DNA of 64,000 bases from an uncultured Collinsella sp. (GTDB taxonomy: Bacteria; Actinomycetota; Coriobacteriia; Coriobacteriales; Coriobacteriaceae), in NCBI GenBank assembly GCA_900541245.1, contig UQIS01000005.1, forward strand, positions 1 to 64,000, written 5' to 3'. The position numbers and the translations under genes are program-made. This document shows positions 1 through 8,402 of this stretch, piece after piece; the stretch's first letter is position 1; each line of letters opens with the position of its first letter. The notes below the pieces were generated by a model. It saw only the letters and a program-made list of their open reading frames with translations, had not been told where the DNA came from and ran no database searches.

Positions 1-96
1 CGTGTTCCGCTATGCGGTTGTCAATTTGCGATTGAATTTTTGCGTCTCCTTTTTGATCTGGAGTGCCGTGTGGGCTGATAGATAGATTCGAGTAGT

Positions 97-124
97 GGCT
101 CTCCCGTACATGGACGGGAGAGCC
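97..124. terminator. Hairpin, possible bidirectional terminator
   Basis: An 11-bp perfect inverted repeat (GGCTCTCCCGT at 97-107 and its complement at 114-124) with a 6-nt loop lies just downstream of the minus-strand manA stop. There is no clean T tract on either side, so it may serve manA or a gene left of the window. Bases 1-96 hold nothing else I recognise. Confidence 0.5.
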
Positions 125-153
125 CCTTGTTGCGTTTGGGTTGTTGGTGCGAC

Positions 154-1086
154 CTAGAGATGCGAGATGATCAGTTCCATCTTGCCTTCAAGTTCGATCT
201 GGTCCACGGTGCTCGGAGCCAGCAGGTGACTTCCCTTGTGGACGGGGTCGCCGCAGACGGTGCCTTCGCCGTCGATGACCGACAGGCACATGAAGGGCCA
301 GCGCTGCTCCAAGGTCTTGCTGCCGTCGACGCGCACGCGATCGACGGTGTAGCAGGAGTTAGACTCGAGCTCGGTCACGCCGTTCACCTCGGGTGCGGTT
401 ATCGTGCCGTCGGTCGGAGCCTGAGCATCAAAGTCGATGCAGTCGAGGCTCTGCTCAATGTGCAGCGGACGCAGTTTGCCGTCGGTGCCGGGACGGTCGT
501 AGTCGTACAGGCGATATGTCACGTCGCTTGACTGCTGCGTCTCCAAAATGAGCGTGCCGGTCTTGATGGCGTGCACGGTACCGGAATCAATCTGGAAAAA
601 GTCGCCCTTGTGGATCGGCAGCACGTTGAGCATGTCGTCCCAGCGGCCGTCCTCGATCATCTGTGCGGCCTCGGCGCGGTCATGCGCGCGCTGGCCGACG
701 ATGATCGTGGCGCCGGGCTCGCAGTCCAGCACATACCAGCACTCGGTTTTGCCCAGGCTGCCGTTCTCGTGCTTGGCAGCGTACTCGTCGTTGGGATGAA
801 TCTGGATCGAAAGGTCGTCCTTGGCGTCCAGAATCTTAATGAGCAGCGGGAACTCCTTGCCCTCGCACCTGCCAAAGAGCTCGCGGTGCTCGGCCCACAG
901 CCACGACAGCGTGTGGCCGGCATACGGGCCCTCCGCAATCTGGCAGTCGCCGTTGGGGTGGGCCGAGATGGCCCAACACTCACCGATGGGTCCATCGGGA
1001 ATGTCGTAGCCAAATACGGTTTCGAGCTGGCGGCCGCCCCAGATCTTCTCGTGGAAGATCGGCGTCAGTTTAATCAAATCGGACAT
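154..1086 (-). CDS. manA: Mannose-6-phosphate isomerase, class I (cupin)
   Basis: Interconverts mannose-6-phosphate and fructose-6-phosphate in the cytoplasm with a bound metal. The 310-aa protein opens with the class I signature LTPIFHEKIWGG, carries the metal-site segment IQIHPNDEYA followed by KTECWYVL, and has a cupin core containing DFFQIDSGTVHAIKTG; this is the short, Bacillus-like form. The frame is open 20 codons further upstream, but the ATG at 1086 (MSDLIKL) starts the conserved N-terminus; an ATG two codons earlier (1092) is equally possible. It lies 72 bp downstream of a GntR gene on the same strand, so the two could be co-transcribed. Its role here would be to feed mannose into glycolysis. 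Confidence 0.9.
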   Translation of the reverse strand: MSDLIKLTPIFHEKIWGGRQLETVFGYDIPDGPIGECWAISAHPNGDCQIAEGPYAGHTLSWLWAEHRELFGRCEGKEFPLLIKILDAKDDLSIQIHPNDEYAAKHENGSLGKTECWYVLDCEPGATIIVGQRAHDRAEAAQMIEDGRWDDMLNVLPIHKGDFFQIDSGTVHAIKTGTLILETQQSSDVTYRLYDYDRPGTDGKLRPLHIEQSLDCIDFDAQAPTDGTITAPEVNGVTELESNSCYTVDRVRVDGSKTLEQRWPFMCLSVIDGEGTVCGDPVHKGSHLLAPSTVDQIELEGKMELIISHL

Positions 1087-1158
1087 ATTCATACCCCATT
1101 GTGTTGCGCGGGCGTTGCACAAACAGCTCAAAACGAGCGCCCGCATGACTACAAAAAC

Positions 1159-1878
1159 CTATGCCAACGTTACGTTGTGCAACTCAAAGCGGTCGCCAAC
1201 GTTGCGCGAGACCGAATACTCAAAGGCCGCGCCGCTGTCCAAAAAGCCAATCTGGTTGAGCTCGAGCAGGGGAGAGCCAGGTTTGGTGTCCAGGCGCTCG
1301 GCTTCTTCATCGGTTGCTGCCACGGCGCGAATGGTACGGTGGAAGCTCGAGATCTTCAGCCCACATTGCTCGCGGACAAAGCGGTAGACCGATCCGTACA
1401 GGTCCTTCTTTTTAAGGCCCGGAATCAGCTCGAGGGGCATGTAGGTGTACTCGATAACGATGGGCTTCTCATCGGCCTGACGCACGCGCACGATGTGATA
1501 GGCAAAGTCATCCTCGGCAATTCCCAGCTGGGCTGCGATGTCCGCTGGTGGATTAACAATCGAGAAATCGTAGACCACCGAGGTCACCTTCTCCCCGCGG
1601 TGCTCATACGAAAAGCCCTGGGCACGGTCGTTTTTGCCCTGGAAAAACGCCTGGCCGGGAAGTCCCGCCGTGTCCTTAACGTAGGTACCCGATCCACGAC
1701 GGCTGGTAATAAGACCTTCCTCGGTGATTTGCTCGATAGCTCGTTTGACGGTGATTTTGGAAACGCCATAGAGCTCGCAGAACTCAACGACGGTGGGAAG
1801 CTTGTCGCCTGGTTTAAGAGCGCCATCCTCAATACTTCGACGAATATCTGCAGCTATCGCCTCGTATTTGGGAATCAT
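1159..1878 (-). CDS. GntR-family (HutC/UTRA) transcriptional regulator
   Basis: A 239-aa DNA-binding repressor or activator with an N-terminal winged helix-turn-helix (about residues 3-70, with KLPTVVEFCELYGVSKITVKRAI) and a C-terminal UTRA effector domain that in this family senses phosphosugars. The ATG at 1878 is preceded by AAAGGAGG; the open frame extends 11 codons further but without a ribosome site. It is divergent from the GH1/PTS locus that begins at 2182, which makes that locus its most likely target; the effector would then be a phospho-beta-glucoside. This assignment rests on position only. Confidence 0.88.
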   Translation of the reverse strand: MIPKYEAIAADIRRSIEDGALKPGDKLPTVVEFCELYGVSKITVKRAIEQITEEGLITSRRGSGTYVKDTAGLPGQAFFQGKNDRAQGFSYEHRGEKVTSVVYDFSIVNPPADIAAQLGIAEDDFAYHIVRVRQADEKPIVIEYTYMPLELIPGLKKKDLYGSVYRFVREQCGLKISSFHRTIRAVAATDEEAERLDTKPGSPLLELNQIGFLDSGAAFEYSVSRNVGDRFELHNVTLA

Positions 1879-2181
1879 GGAACCTCCTTTCCGACATATA
1901 TCAATACGCAAGTAAGTATAACCCTCAACAAGGTACCCATATAACTTTTATCTAAGAAGTTCGAGAAAGAAAAAATAAAAAGACGCTTTACTTATAAAAT
2001 TAGAGCGCTATAGTTTAGATAACGAACGGAATCCTTCCGCACAGCAGGATCGACCGTTTGGAGACGGTTTTGTTTTGGCGGGTCGGATATCCGGAAAACC
2101 GGTGCGCGCCCGCGCCGGATAACCTGCCAAAGCAAACCCGTCTCCAAACGGAAGCTCTAGAACACGAAAGCGAGGACTTTG
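1879..2181. promoter_or_regulatory. Divergent control region of gntR and the beta-glucoside locus
   Basis: A 303-bp gene-free interval, AT-rich from 1890 to 2030, with TACTTAT and AAGTATA elements (around 1908-2000) that could be operator halves and a TATAGT that could be a -10 near 2010. The part next to the GH1 gene is occupied by the long inverted repeat at 2054-2151. No promoter is certain. Confidence 0.45.
2054..2151. repeat. Long imperfect inverted repeat upstream of the GH1 gene
   Basis: The outer 14 bp pair perfectly (CCGTTTGGAGACGG at 2054-2067 with its complement at 2138-2151), and pairing continues inward for about 16 more bases with three mismatches; the centre holds a further palindrome CGGATATCCG. 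It ends 30 nt before the GH1 start codon, so it would form a strong hairpin in the leader. Both arms resemble the loop and stem of the 5997-6037 hairpin, placing it in the dispersed GGGACAG hairpin family. Confidence 0.8.
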
Positions 2182-3582
2182 ATGGCACAGTATCAGCTGC
2201 CCAATGACTTCTTCTTTGGCGCTGCTATGTCCGGCCCGCAGACTGAGGGTCAGTGGAACCAGGGCGGCAAGCTCGAGAACCTGTGGGACACCTGGTCCAT
2301 CCAGGATCTGGGTTCGTTCTACAACTGCGTTGGCTCTTATGCCGGCAATGACTTTATGGCCAAGTACCAGGAAGACTTTCGCATTTTGAAGGACTTGGGC
2401 CTGGATACCTATCGCACTTCCATCCAGTGGAGCCGTCTGCTCGATGCCGACGGCAACCTCAACGAGGAGGGCGCTGCATGGTATCACGAGCTGTTCCGCG
2501 CCTCTCGCGAGGCGGGTCTGGAGCCGTTCGTCAACCTGTACCACTTTGACATGCCCACCTACCTCTTTAATCGTGGCGGCTGGGAGAGCCGCGAGGTCGT
2601 TGAGGCCTACGCGCACTACGCCGACGTCGCTTTCCGTGAGTTTGGCCAGGAGATCAAGTACTGGTTCACCTTTAACGAGCCCATCGTCGAGCCCGAGCAG
2701 CGCTATCAGGAGGGCGTGTGGTTCCCGCAGCTTCACGACTTCAACCGCGCTCGTACCGTGCAGTATCACATCTCGCTGGCACATGCGCTGGCCGTGGCCA
2801 ACTATCGTCGCGCCTATGACGAGGGCGCCGTTCGCAGCGATGCCAAGATTGGCATGATCAACTGCTTTACCCCGGTCTATACCAAGGAGAACCCCAACGA
2901 GGCAGACCTCGAGGCCGTGCGTATGACCAGCGGCATCAACAATCGCTGGTGGCTCGACCTTATTACCAAGGGCGAGCTTCCTGCCGACGTGCTCGACAGC
3001 CTGGCCGAGGGCGGCGTTAAGCTCCCGTTCCGTGCCGGCGACCAAGAGATTCTCAAGCAGGGTGTTGTCGACTGGCTCGGCTGCAACTACTACCACCCCA
3101 CGCGTGTTCAGGCGCCGGCGAGCAAGGTCGACCAGTACGGTCTGCCGCACTTTGCCGACGAGTACGTGTGGCCCGACGCCGTTATGAACGAGAGCCGCGG
3201 CTGGGAGATCTACCCGCAGGGCCTCTACGACTTTGGCATGGACTGCGCTAAGAACTACCCCGATCTTGAGTGGTTCGTTTCCGAGAACGGCATCGGCATC
3301 ATGGACGAATACAAGAACCGTGACGCCGAAGGAACCATCCAGGATGACTACCGCGTCGACTTCGTGCGTCAGCACCTGGAGTGGGTGGCCAAGGCCATCG
3401 ACGAGGGCGCCAAGTGCCGCGGATACCATTATTGGGCAGTCATCGATAACTGGTCTTGGGCCAATGCCTTTAAGAATCGCTATGGCTTTGTCGAGGTCGA
3501 TCTGATGGACGGTTATAAGCGCCGTCTTAAGAAGTCGGCGGCCTGGCTCAAACAGGTCGCCACGACCCACGTGGTTGATTAG
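2182..3582 (+). CDS. Glycoside hydrolase family 1 (6-phospho-beta-glucosidase)
   Basis: Hydrolyses PTS-imported 6-phospho-beta-glucosides in the cytoplasm to glucose-6-phosphate plus aglycone or sugar. The 466-aa chain has the GH1 (beta/alpha)8 layout: N-terminal FFFGAAMSGPQTEG, the acid/base glutamate in WFTFNEP (Glu166), NYYHPTR, and the nucleophile in WFVSENGIGI (Glu368). The ATG at 2182 was preferred to a TTG one codon earlier; GAGGA lies upstream. It is followed by split cellobiose/lactose-type EIIC, EIIB and EIIA genes, which supports a phospho-glycosidase rather than an ordinary beta-glucosidase. It is clearly diverged from the LacG-like GH1 genes at 53-64 kb. The exact substrate is inferred. 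Confidence 0.88.
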   Translation: MAQYQLPNDFFFGAAMSGPQTEGQWNQGGKLENLWDTWSIQDLGSFYNCVGSYAGNDFMAKYQEDFRILKDLGLDTYRTSIQWSRLLDADGNLNEEGAAWYHELFRASREAGLEPFVNLYHFDMPTYLFNRGGWESREVVEAYAHYADVAFREFGQEIKYWFTFNEPIVEPEQRYQEGVWFPQLHDFNRARTVQYHISLAHALAVANYRRAYDEGAVRSDAKIGMINCFTPVYTKENPNEADLEAVRMTSGINNRWWLDLITKGELPADVLDSLAEGGVKLPFRAGDQEILKQGVVDWLGCNYYHPTRVQAPASKVDQYGLPHFADEYVWPDAVMNESRGWEIYPQGLYDFGMDCAKNYPDLEWFVSENGIGIMDEYKNRDAEGTIQDDYRVDFVRQHLEWVAKAIDEGAKCRGYHYWAVIDNWSWANAFKNRYGFVEVDLMDGYKRRLKKSAAWLKQVATTHVVD

Positions 3583-3702
3583 CGACCGGGCGAACGCCCA
3601 GACCGCGCGCCGCCGCGCGCAACACATGGCACATCTGGTGGCAGAGGGCGACAGACCACCGTGCGCATAGGAAAAGGCCGGATTTGAAAGTTAGGAGCAA
3701 TC

Positions 3703-5046
3703 ATGGCCAGTGACAACGGAAAGAGCTTCCTCGACAAGTTTGCCGAGGTCTCTGCGAAGGTGGGAAACCAGGTTCACCTGCGTTCCCTGCGTGACGCCTT
3801 CGCGACCATCACGCCGCTCTATATCCTTGCGGGTATCGCGGTTCTTATTAACAACGTCGTGTTCCCCCTGTTCCCGCTCGATGCGGCGGGCCTTGCCAAC
3901 CTTCAGACGTGGGGTTCGGCAATTACGCTGGGCACCCTCAACGTCTCTGCCATTATCTTGGCCGGATTGATTGGTTACTGCCTCGCTAAGAACAAGCGTT
4001 TCGATAACCCGCTCGCTTGCGTGGTCGTCGCTATCTCTGCTTTCGTCATCATGATGCCGCAGCAGATCACCGCCACGCTTGCCGCCACGAGCCCGCTGCT
4101 CACCGACAAGATCACCTCCGCCGAGGTCACGGGCGCCCTTTCGACTGCCAACACCGGCACCAACGGTCTGTTTTCGGCTATTATCATCGCCCTGCTTTCC
4201 GTCTCGCTCTTCATCAAGATTTCTGGCGTCGAGAAGCTCAAGGTTAAGCTGGGCGAGGGCGTGCCTCCCGCGGTCTCCAACTCCTTCAACGTCATGATCC
4301 CGATGCTGCTCAACCTCGCGGTCTTCGCTTTTGCTGCAGCCCTGCTCGCCGTGTGCGCCGGCACCGATCTGTGCACCATCATCTCCACGTGCATCTCCAA
4401 CCCGCTCAAGAGCATCATGAACGCCGGTCCGTGGGCTGTTATCCTCATCTACACCCTTGCTAACCTGCTGTTCTGCGTCGGTATTCACCAGTCCACCATC
4501 TCCGGCGCTACCGTCGAGCCGATCCTGACCATGCTCATCGTCGACAACATGGCTACCTTTGCCGCCGGTGGCACCATCCAGCCCGATCACTACATGAACA
4601 TGCAGATCGTTAACAGCTTCGCCCTCATCGGCGGCTCGGGCTGCACTCTCATGCTTCTGCTCGACACGCTCCTGTTCTCCAAGAACAAGGCTTCCGAGAC
4701 CGTTTCCAAGATGGCCATCCTGCCTGGTATGTTCAACATCAACGAGCCGGTTATCTACGGTTACCCCATCGTGTACAACCTGCCGCTCATGATTCCGTTT
4801 GTCCTCCTTCCCGATCTGTTCATCGGCATCACCTATGGCCTTACCTGCGCAGGCATCATCAGCCCCTGCATCGCCCAGGTGCCCTGGACTATGCCTCCCG
4901 TCATCAATGCCCTGCTCGCTACGGGCTTTGACTGGCGCGCCGGCGTGTGGCAGGCTCTCGAGATTGTCATTGGCATGGCCGTCTACCTGCCCTTTATGAA
5001 GATTTCCGAGAAGGCAATCGCCAAGCAGGAGGCTCTCGCCGAGTAG
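3703..5046 (+). CDS. PTS EIIC, lactose/cellobiose (Lac) family
   Basis: Membrane permease of a beta-glucoside PTS; it translocates the sugar while EIIB phosphorylates it. The 447-aa protein starts after TTAGGAGC and shows the CelB-like opening (FLDKFAEVSAKVGNQVHLRSLRDAF), about ten hydrophobic segments, and the family signature FNINEPVIYG around residues 345-355. It stands alone, unlike the three EIICB fusions later in the window; its EIIB and EIIA partners are the next two genes. The 120-bp gap from the GH1 gene contains GC-rich self-complementary sequence but no convincing terminator, so co-transcription is likely. Confidence 0.9.
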   Translation: MASDNGKSFLDKFAEVSAKVGNQVHLRSLRDAFATITPLYILAGIAVLINNVVFPLFPLDAAGLANLQTWGSAITLGTLNVSAIILAGLIGYCLAKNKRFDNPLACVVVAISAFVIMMPQQITATLAATSPLLTDKITSAEVTGALSTANTGTNGLFSAIIIALLSVSLFIKISGVEKLKVKLGEGVPPAVSNSFNVMIPMLLNLAVFAFAAALLAVCAGTDLCTIISTCISNPLKSIMNAGPWAVILIYTLANLLFCVGIHQSTISGATVEPILTMLIVDNMATFAAGGTIQPDHYMNMQIVNSFALIGGSGCTLMLLLDTLLFSKNKASETVSKMAILPGMFNINEPVIYGYPIVYNLPLMIPFVLLPDLFIGITYGLTCAGIISPCIAQVPWTMPPVINALLATGFDWRAGVWQALEIVIGMAVYLPFMKISEKAIAKQEALAE

Positions 5047-5205
5047 AACGCCTAACGTTCGTCCCCATCACCTTTGCGGCCCGCCGGTACGCGGTGCCGG
5101 TGCCCGCGCCTCTCTTTTGCGTAAGGGCGCAGAAGGAGGGCACAATAACCGTAAGGAATACAACCAGTCGTCGTCTGCGCGCCGCGCAGTTATAAGGAGG
5201 AAACC

Positions 5206-5508
5206 ATGAAGAAGATCATGCTCTGTTGCAATGCCGGTATGTCCACGAGTCTGCTGGTCCAGAAGATGCAGGCCGAGGTTGCAAACCGTGGTCTGGATAT
5301 TGAGGTCGAGGCTCGTCCCATGAACGAGGCCCACGATCACCTGGACGAGTGCGACATGTTGCTGCTTGGCCCGCAGATCGGCTACACCAAGGGTGACTTT
5401 GAGAAGGAGGCCGCCGGTCGCTTCCCAGTCGAGGTCATCAACATGGTCGACTACGGCCGCATGAACGCTGCCGGCATCATCGACCACTGCGTCAGCGTGA
5501 TGGGCTAG
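5206..5508 (+). CDS. PTS EIIB, lactose/cellobiose family
   Basis: Small cytosolic phosphocarrier (100 aa) that takes phosphate from EIIA on a cysteine and gives it to the sugar. The active-site loop is LCCNAGMSTS with the catalytic Cys at residue 7 or 8, followed by a conserved LLGPQIGY strand. It has a strong AAGGAGG ribosome site. The EIIA gene follows with almost no gap. Length and sequence match CelA/ChbB-type EIIB. Confidence 0.93.
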   Translation: MKKIMLCCNAGMSTSLLVQKMQAEVANRGLDIEVEARPMNEAHDHLDECDMLLLGPQIGYTKGDFEKEAAGRFPVEVINMVDYGRMNAAGIIDHCVSVMG

Positions 5509-5517
5509 GTGCTCCGC

Positions 5518-5850
5518 ATGGAGGATATGAACGAACTGCAGATGACCTGCTTCGAGATTATCAGCTACGTCGGTACCGCCAAGAGCATGTACATCAATGC
5601 CGTGCAAAAGGCCAAGGAGGGCGATTTTGACGCCGCCGAGGAGCTTATCAAGCAGGGCGACGAGGCCTATAACGGTGGCCACGATGTTCACATGGGGCTT
5701 CTGAAGAAAGAGGCCAACGGCGAGCGTAACGGCGAGGCCCCGTTGATTTTGCTGCATGCCGAGGACCAGATGGCCGGTACCGAGACCATGCGCGTCATGG
5801 CGACGGAGCTCATCGAGATCCACAAGCAGCTGCAGGCACTTCAGGCCTAG
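5518..5850 (+). CDS. PTS EIIA, lactose/cellobiose family
   Basis: Trimeric helical phosphocarrier that passes phosphate from HPr to EIIB. About 110 aa; the phosphorylatable His is in LILLHAEDQM (His80 from this start). The second histidine that usually follows four residues later in this family is a glutamine here. The start is ambiguous: a GTG directly after the EIIB stop (5509), ATG 5518 and ATG 5527 are all in frame, and no start has an ideal ribosome site; 5518 is a compromise. This is the only Lac-type EIIA in the window although three EIICB proteins later need one. Confidence 0.88.
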   Translation: MEDMNELQMTCFEIISYVGTAKSMYINAVQKAKEGDFDAAEELIKQGDEAYNGGHDVHMGLLKKEANGERNGEAPLILLHAEDQMAGTETMRVMATELIEIHKQLQALQA

Positions 5851-5908
5851 TCGGCGCTATCGCCATGACGGACCGTGCGTTCCAACAGACAACATAGTCC
5901 CTTTGACG

Positions 5909-5944
5909 GGCGCCGGGAGTCTCCGTCTCCCGGCGCCTTTATTT
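5909..5944 (+). terminator. Rho-independent terminator of the beta-glucoside locus
   Basis: An 11-bp perfect stem (GGCGCCGGGAG and its complement) with a 7-nt loop is followed by TTTATTTTT, directly after the EIIA gene. Confidence 0.9.
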
Positions 5945-5996
5945 TTGGGGATGGTTTTGCACGGTCTGTTGAGCGGCCAATTGCGTTATCCCAGAT

Positions 5997-6037
5997 AAAA
6001 CCTACCAAAACAAACCTGTCCCTTTTTGGTAGGTTTT
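5997..6037. repeat. Hairpin of the GGGACAG-loop family
   Basis: AAAACCTACCAAAA pairs with its complement at 6024-6037; the loop reads CAAACCTGTCCC, that is, GGGACAGGTTTG on the minus strand. It may also act as a terminator. Its sequence is close to the arms of the 2054-2151 inverted repeat. Confidence 0.75.
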
Positions 6038-6091
6038 TGCCTTGGGAGCGGTACCATACAGACAATGTTTAAACGAGAAAGGCGGGCCCCT

Positions 6092-7045
6092 ATGGAACCT
6101 AAGCAGTACTACATCGGCATCGACGTCGGCGGCACTTCGGTTAAGGAGGGCCTGTTCGACGGGGATGGCAACCTGCTTGCGAAGGTCAGCGTGCCCACGC
6201 CTCCCATCGTTGACGCTGCGGGCTTTGCCGCGGTGACCGAGGCTATCGACCAGGTGGTCGCCAAGGCACAGATTCCGCGCGCCTTTGTGGCGGGCATTGG
6301 CCTTGCTGTTCCGTGCCCCATTCCGGCAGCGGGCGATGCCAAGGTCAAGGCCAACATTGCCATTAACCTGCCCGAGTTGAGGATCGCCATTCAGGAGCAC
6401 TGCCCCGATGCGGTCGTTAAGTACGAGAACGATGCCAACGCCGCTGCCATGGGCGAGGCTTGGCTCGGTTCTGCCAAGGACGTGCAGAACGTGGTGATGG
6501 TCACCATCGGTACCGGCGTGGGTGGCGGCGTTATCGTTAATGGCGACGTGGTATCGGGCGTTGTGGGTGCTGGCGGCGAGATTGGCCACATGTGCCTGAA
6601 CCCAGCTGAGGAGCGCACCTGCGGCTGCGGCGGCCATGGCCACCTGGAGCAGTATTCCAGCGCCACCGGCGTGGTGAGCAACTACCTTGCCGAGTGCAAG
6701 AAGGCGGGCGTCGAGCCCATCGAGCTCACCGGCCCCTCCGATTCCAAGGACGTGTTCCAGGCCTGCCGCGAGGGAGACAAGCTCGCGCTGGCCGCGGCCG
6801 ATACCATGGCCGATTATCTCGGTCGTGCCCTGGCGCTTATTGCCAACGTGGTCGACCCCGAGATGTTCCTGATCGGCGGCGGTGCGTCTGCCTCGGCCGA
6901 TGTCTACCTCGACAAGGTTCGCGAGCACTTCCAGCGCTACGCGCTTTCCGCCTCGCGCGAGACGCCCATTAAGGTCGCTTCGCTCGGCAACGACGCCGGC
7001 ATCATCGGTGCCGCCTACGTAGCCCTGCGCGCTGCCGGCAAATAG
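6092..7045 (+). CDS. ROK-family sugar kinase (glucokinase-like)
   Basis: ATP-dependent hexose kinase (317 aa) that probably makes glucose-6-phosphate from glucose released in the cytosol. It has the phosphate-1 motif GIDVGGTSVKEG, the sugar-binding ENDANAAAMGE, phosphate-2 TIGTGVGGGV, the ROK zinc motif CGCGGHGHLEQYSS, and a C-terminal LIGGGAS adenosine motif. The ATG at 6092 follows AAAGGCGGG; the frame is open upstream, with an alternative ATG at 6065. It lies after a terminator and a repeat hairpin, so it is its own unit, but its place behind the beta-glucoside locus fits use of the released glucose. Confidence 0.9.
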   Translation: MEPKQYYIGIDVGGTSVKEGLFDGDGNLLAKVSVPTPPIVDAAGFAAVTEAIDQVVAKAQIPRAFVAGIGLAVPCPIPAAGDAKVKANIAINLPELRIAIQEHCPDAVVKYENDANAAAMGEAWLGSAKDVQNVVMVTIGTGVGGGVIVNGDVVSGVVGAGGEIGHMCLNPAEERTCGCGGHGHLEQYSSATGVVSNYLAECKKAGVEPIELTGPSDSKDVFQACREGDKLALAAADTMADYLGRALALIANVVDPEMFLIGGGASASADVYLDKVREHFQRYALSASRETPIKVASLGNDAGIIGAAYVALRAAGK

Positions 7046-7046
7046 C

Positions 7047-7097
7047 TGGTGCAAGGGGGTCAGGTTACTTTGCACCAACATGGTGCAAAAGGGACAG
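7047..7097. repeat. Hairpin of the GGGACAG-loop family
   Basis: TGGTGCAA at 7047 pairs with TTTGCACCA at 7069-7077, enclosing GGGGGTCAGGTTAC. A third arm, TGGTGCAAAAGGGACAG, follows at 7081, so alternative pairings are possible. Confidence 0.75.
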
Positions 7098-7211
7098 CCT
7101 TGGCCCCCATGCCTGCCACAAAATATGCCGTGGCCCTTCTGTCTGCGAAGGCTCGGCATCGGCGTGCTACCATAGCTACGTCCAAGTACACATATCAAGT
7201 GGAGGATATCC

Positions 7212-8135
7212 ATGGCAAACGTTCTTGTCTTTGGTCACCAGAACCCCGATAACGACGCCATCATGAGCGCCGTCGTCCTGTCCCAGCTGCTCAACCAGGT
7301 TGAGTATGCCGGCAACACCTACGAGGCCTGCGCCCTTGGTCAGCTTCCGGCAGAGTCCGCCAAGCTGCTCGCCGACGCCGGCATCGCCGAGCCTCGCGTG
7401 ATTGAGTCCGTCGAGGCCGGTCAGCTCGTCGTCCTCACCGACCACAACGAGTCCGCCCAGTCCGTCGCCGGCCTTAAGGACGCCACGGTCTTTGGCGTCG
7501 TCGACCATCACCGCATCGGCGACTTCGAGACCGCCGGCCCGCTGCACTACATCTGCCTGCCCTGGGGCTCCAGCTGCACCATCGTCACCAAGCTCGCCGG
7601 CGTGCTCGGCGTTGAGCTTTCCGACGTCCAGGCCAAGCTGCTGCTCTCGGCCATGATGACCGACACGCTCATGCTCAAGAGCCCCACCACCACCGATGTC
7701 GACCGCGCCGTCGCCGCCAAGCTCGGCGAGCAGGTGGGCGTCGACCCGGTCAAGTTTGGCATGGAGGTCTTCCTCACCCGTCCGTCCGGCTCCTTCACCG
7801 CAGCCGAGATGGTCGGCAACGACATCAAGATGTTCGAGCCTGCCGGCAAGAAGCTGCTCATCGGCCAGTACGAGACTGTCGACAAGACCCGCGCACTCGG
7901 CATGATCGACGAGATTCGCGAGGCCATGCGCGCCTACGCCGCCGAGAAGGGTGCCGACGGCATCGTCCTGTGCATCACTGACATCATGGAGGAGGGCTCG
8001 CAGGTCCTGCTCGAGGGCGAGACCGAGGCCGCTCAGAAGGGCCTGGGCATTGCCGACGAGCACGACGGCGTCTGGATGCCGGGCGTCCTCTCCCGTAAGA
8101 AGCAGGTCGCTGCCCCCATCATGGCCGCCTGCTAG
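7212..8135 (+). CDS. ppaC: Manganese-dependent inorganic pyrophosphatase (class II, DHH)
   Basis: Hydrolyses pyrophosphate to two phosphates in the cytosol, pulling biosynthetic reactions forward. The 307-aa sequence has all class II hallmarks: GHQNPDNDA (metal ligands His9, Asp13, Asp15), TDHNE with Asp77, the DHH box VVDHH (98-100), and the C-terminal DHHA2 domain ending in the substrate-binding SRKKQV. The ATG at 7212 is preceded by GGAGG. It is monocistronic, closed by a strong terminator. Confidence 0.96.
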   Translation: MANVLVFGHQNPDNDAIMSAVVLSQLLNQVEYAGNTYEACALGQLPAESAKLLADAGIAEPRVIESVEAGQLVVLTDHNESAQSVAGLKDATVFGVVDHHRIGDFETAGPLHYICLPWGSSCTIVTKLAGVLGVELSDVQAKLLLSAMMTDTLMLKSPTTTDVDRAVAAKLGEQVGVDPVKFGMEVFLTRPSGSFTAAEMVGNDIKMFEPAGKKLLIGQYETVDKTRALGMIDEIREAMRAYAAEKGADGIVLCITDIMEEGSQVLLEGETEAAQKGLGIADEHDGVWMPGVLSRKKQVAAPIMAAC

Positions 8136-8154
8136 GTTTAGTTGACCAAACGCC

Positions 8155-8194
8155 ACGACCGGACCGCGGACGCCCCGCGCTCCGGTCGTTTTTT
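8155..8194 (+). terminator. Terminator of ppaC
   Basis: ACGACCGGA pairs with TCCGGTCGT (8181-8189), with further GC pairing possible inside, and a T6 tract follows. Confidence 0.92.
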
Positions 8195-8402
8195 GTGCAC
8201 GGCGCCGCGTCGTCTCTTGGACAGGCGTGCCCGTGCCGTTGAGCAAATAATGTTCAACCTGTGGTTCCGCTTTTCGGCCACGCCTGCGTGCTTGTCGTGC
8301 AGGGTAGGCTAGATGCAAGCGTAATACGTTAGAGCGCGGCGCCGCCACTTGGGCGGGCCGTGCTTTTTTAAGACGGGAGCTTTCCCGTGAAAGGAGCCGC
8401 CC

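Noticed and set aside
127..1944. Plus-strand frames opposite manA and gntR
   Set aside because: Shadows of genes with clear family motifs.
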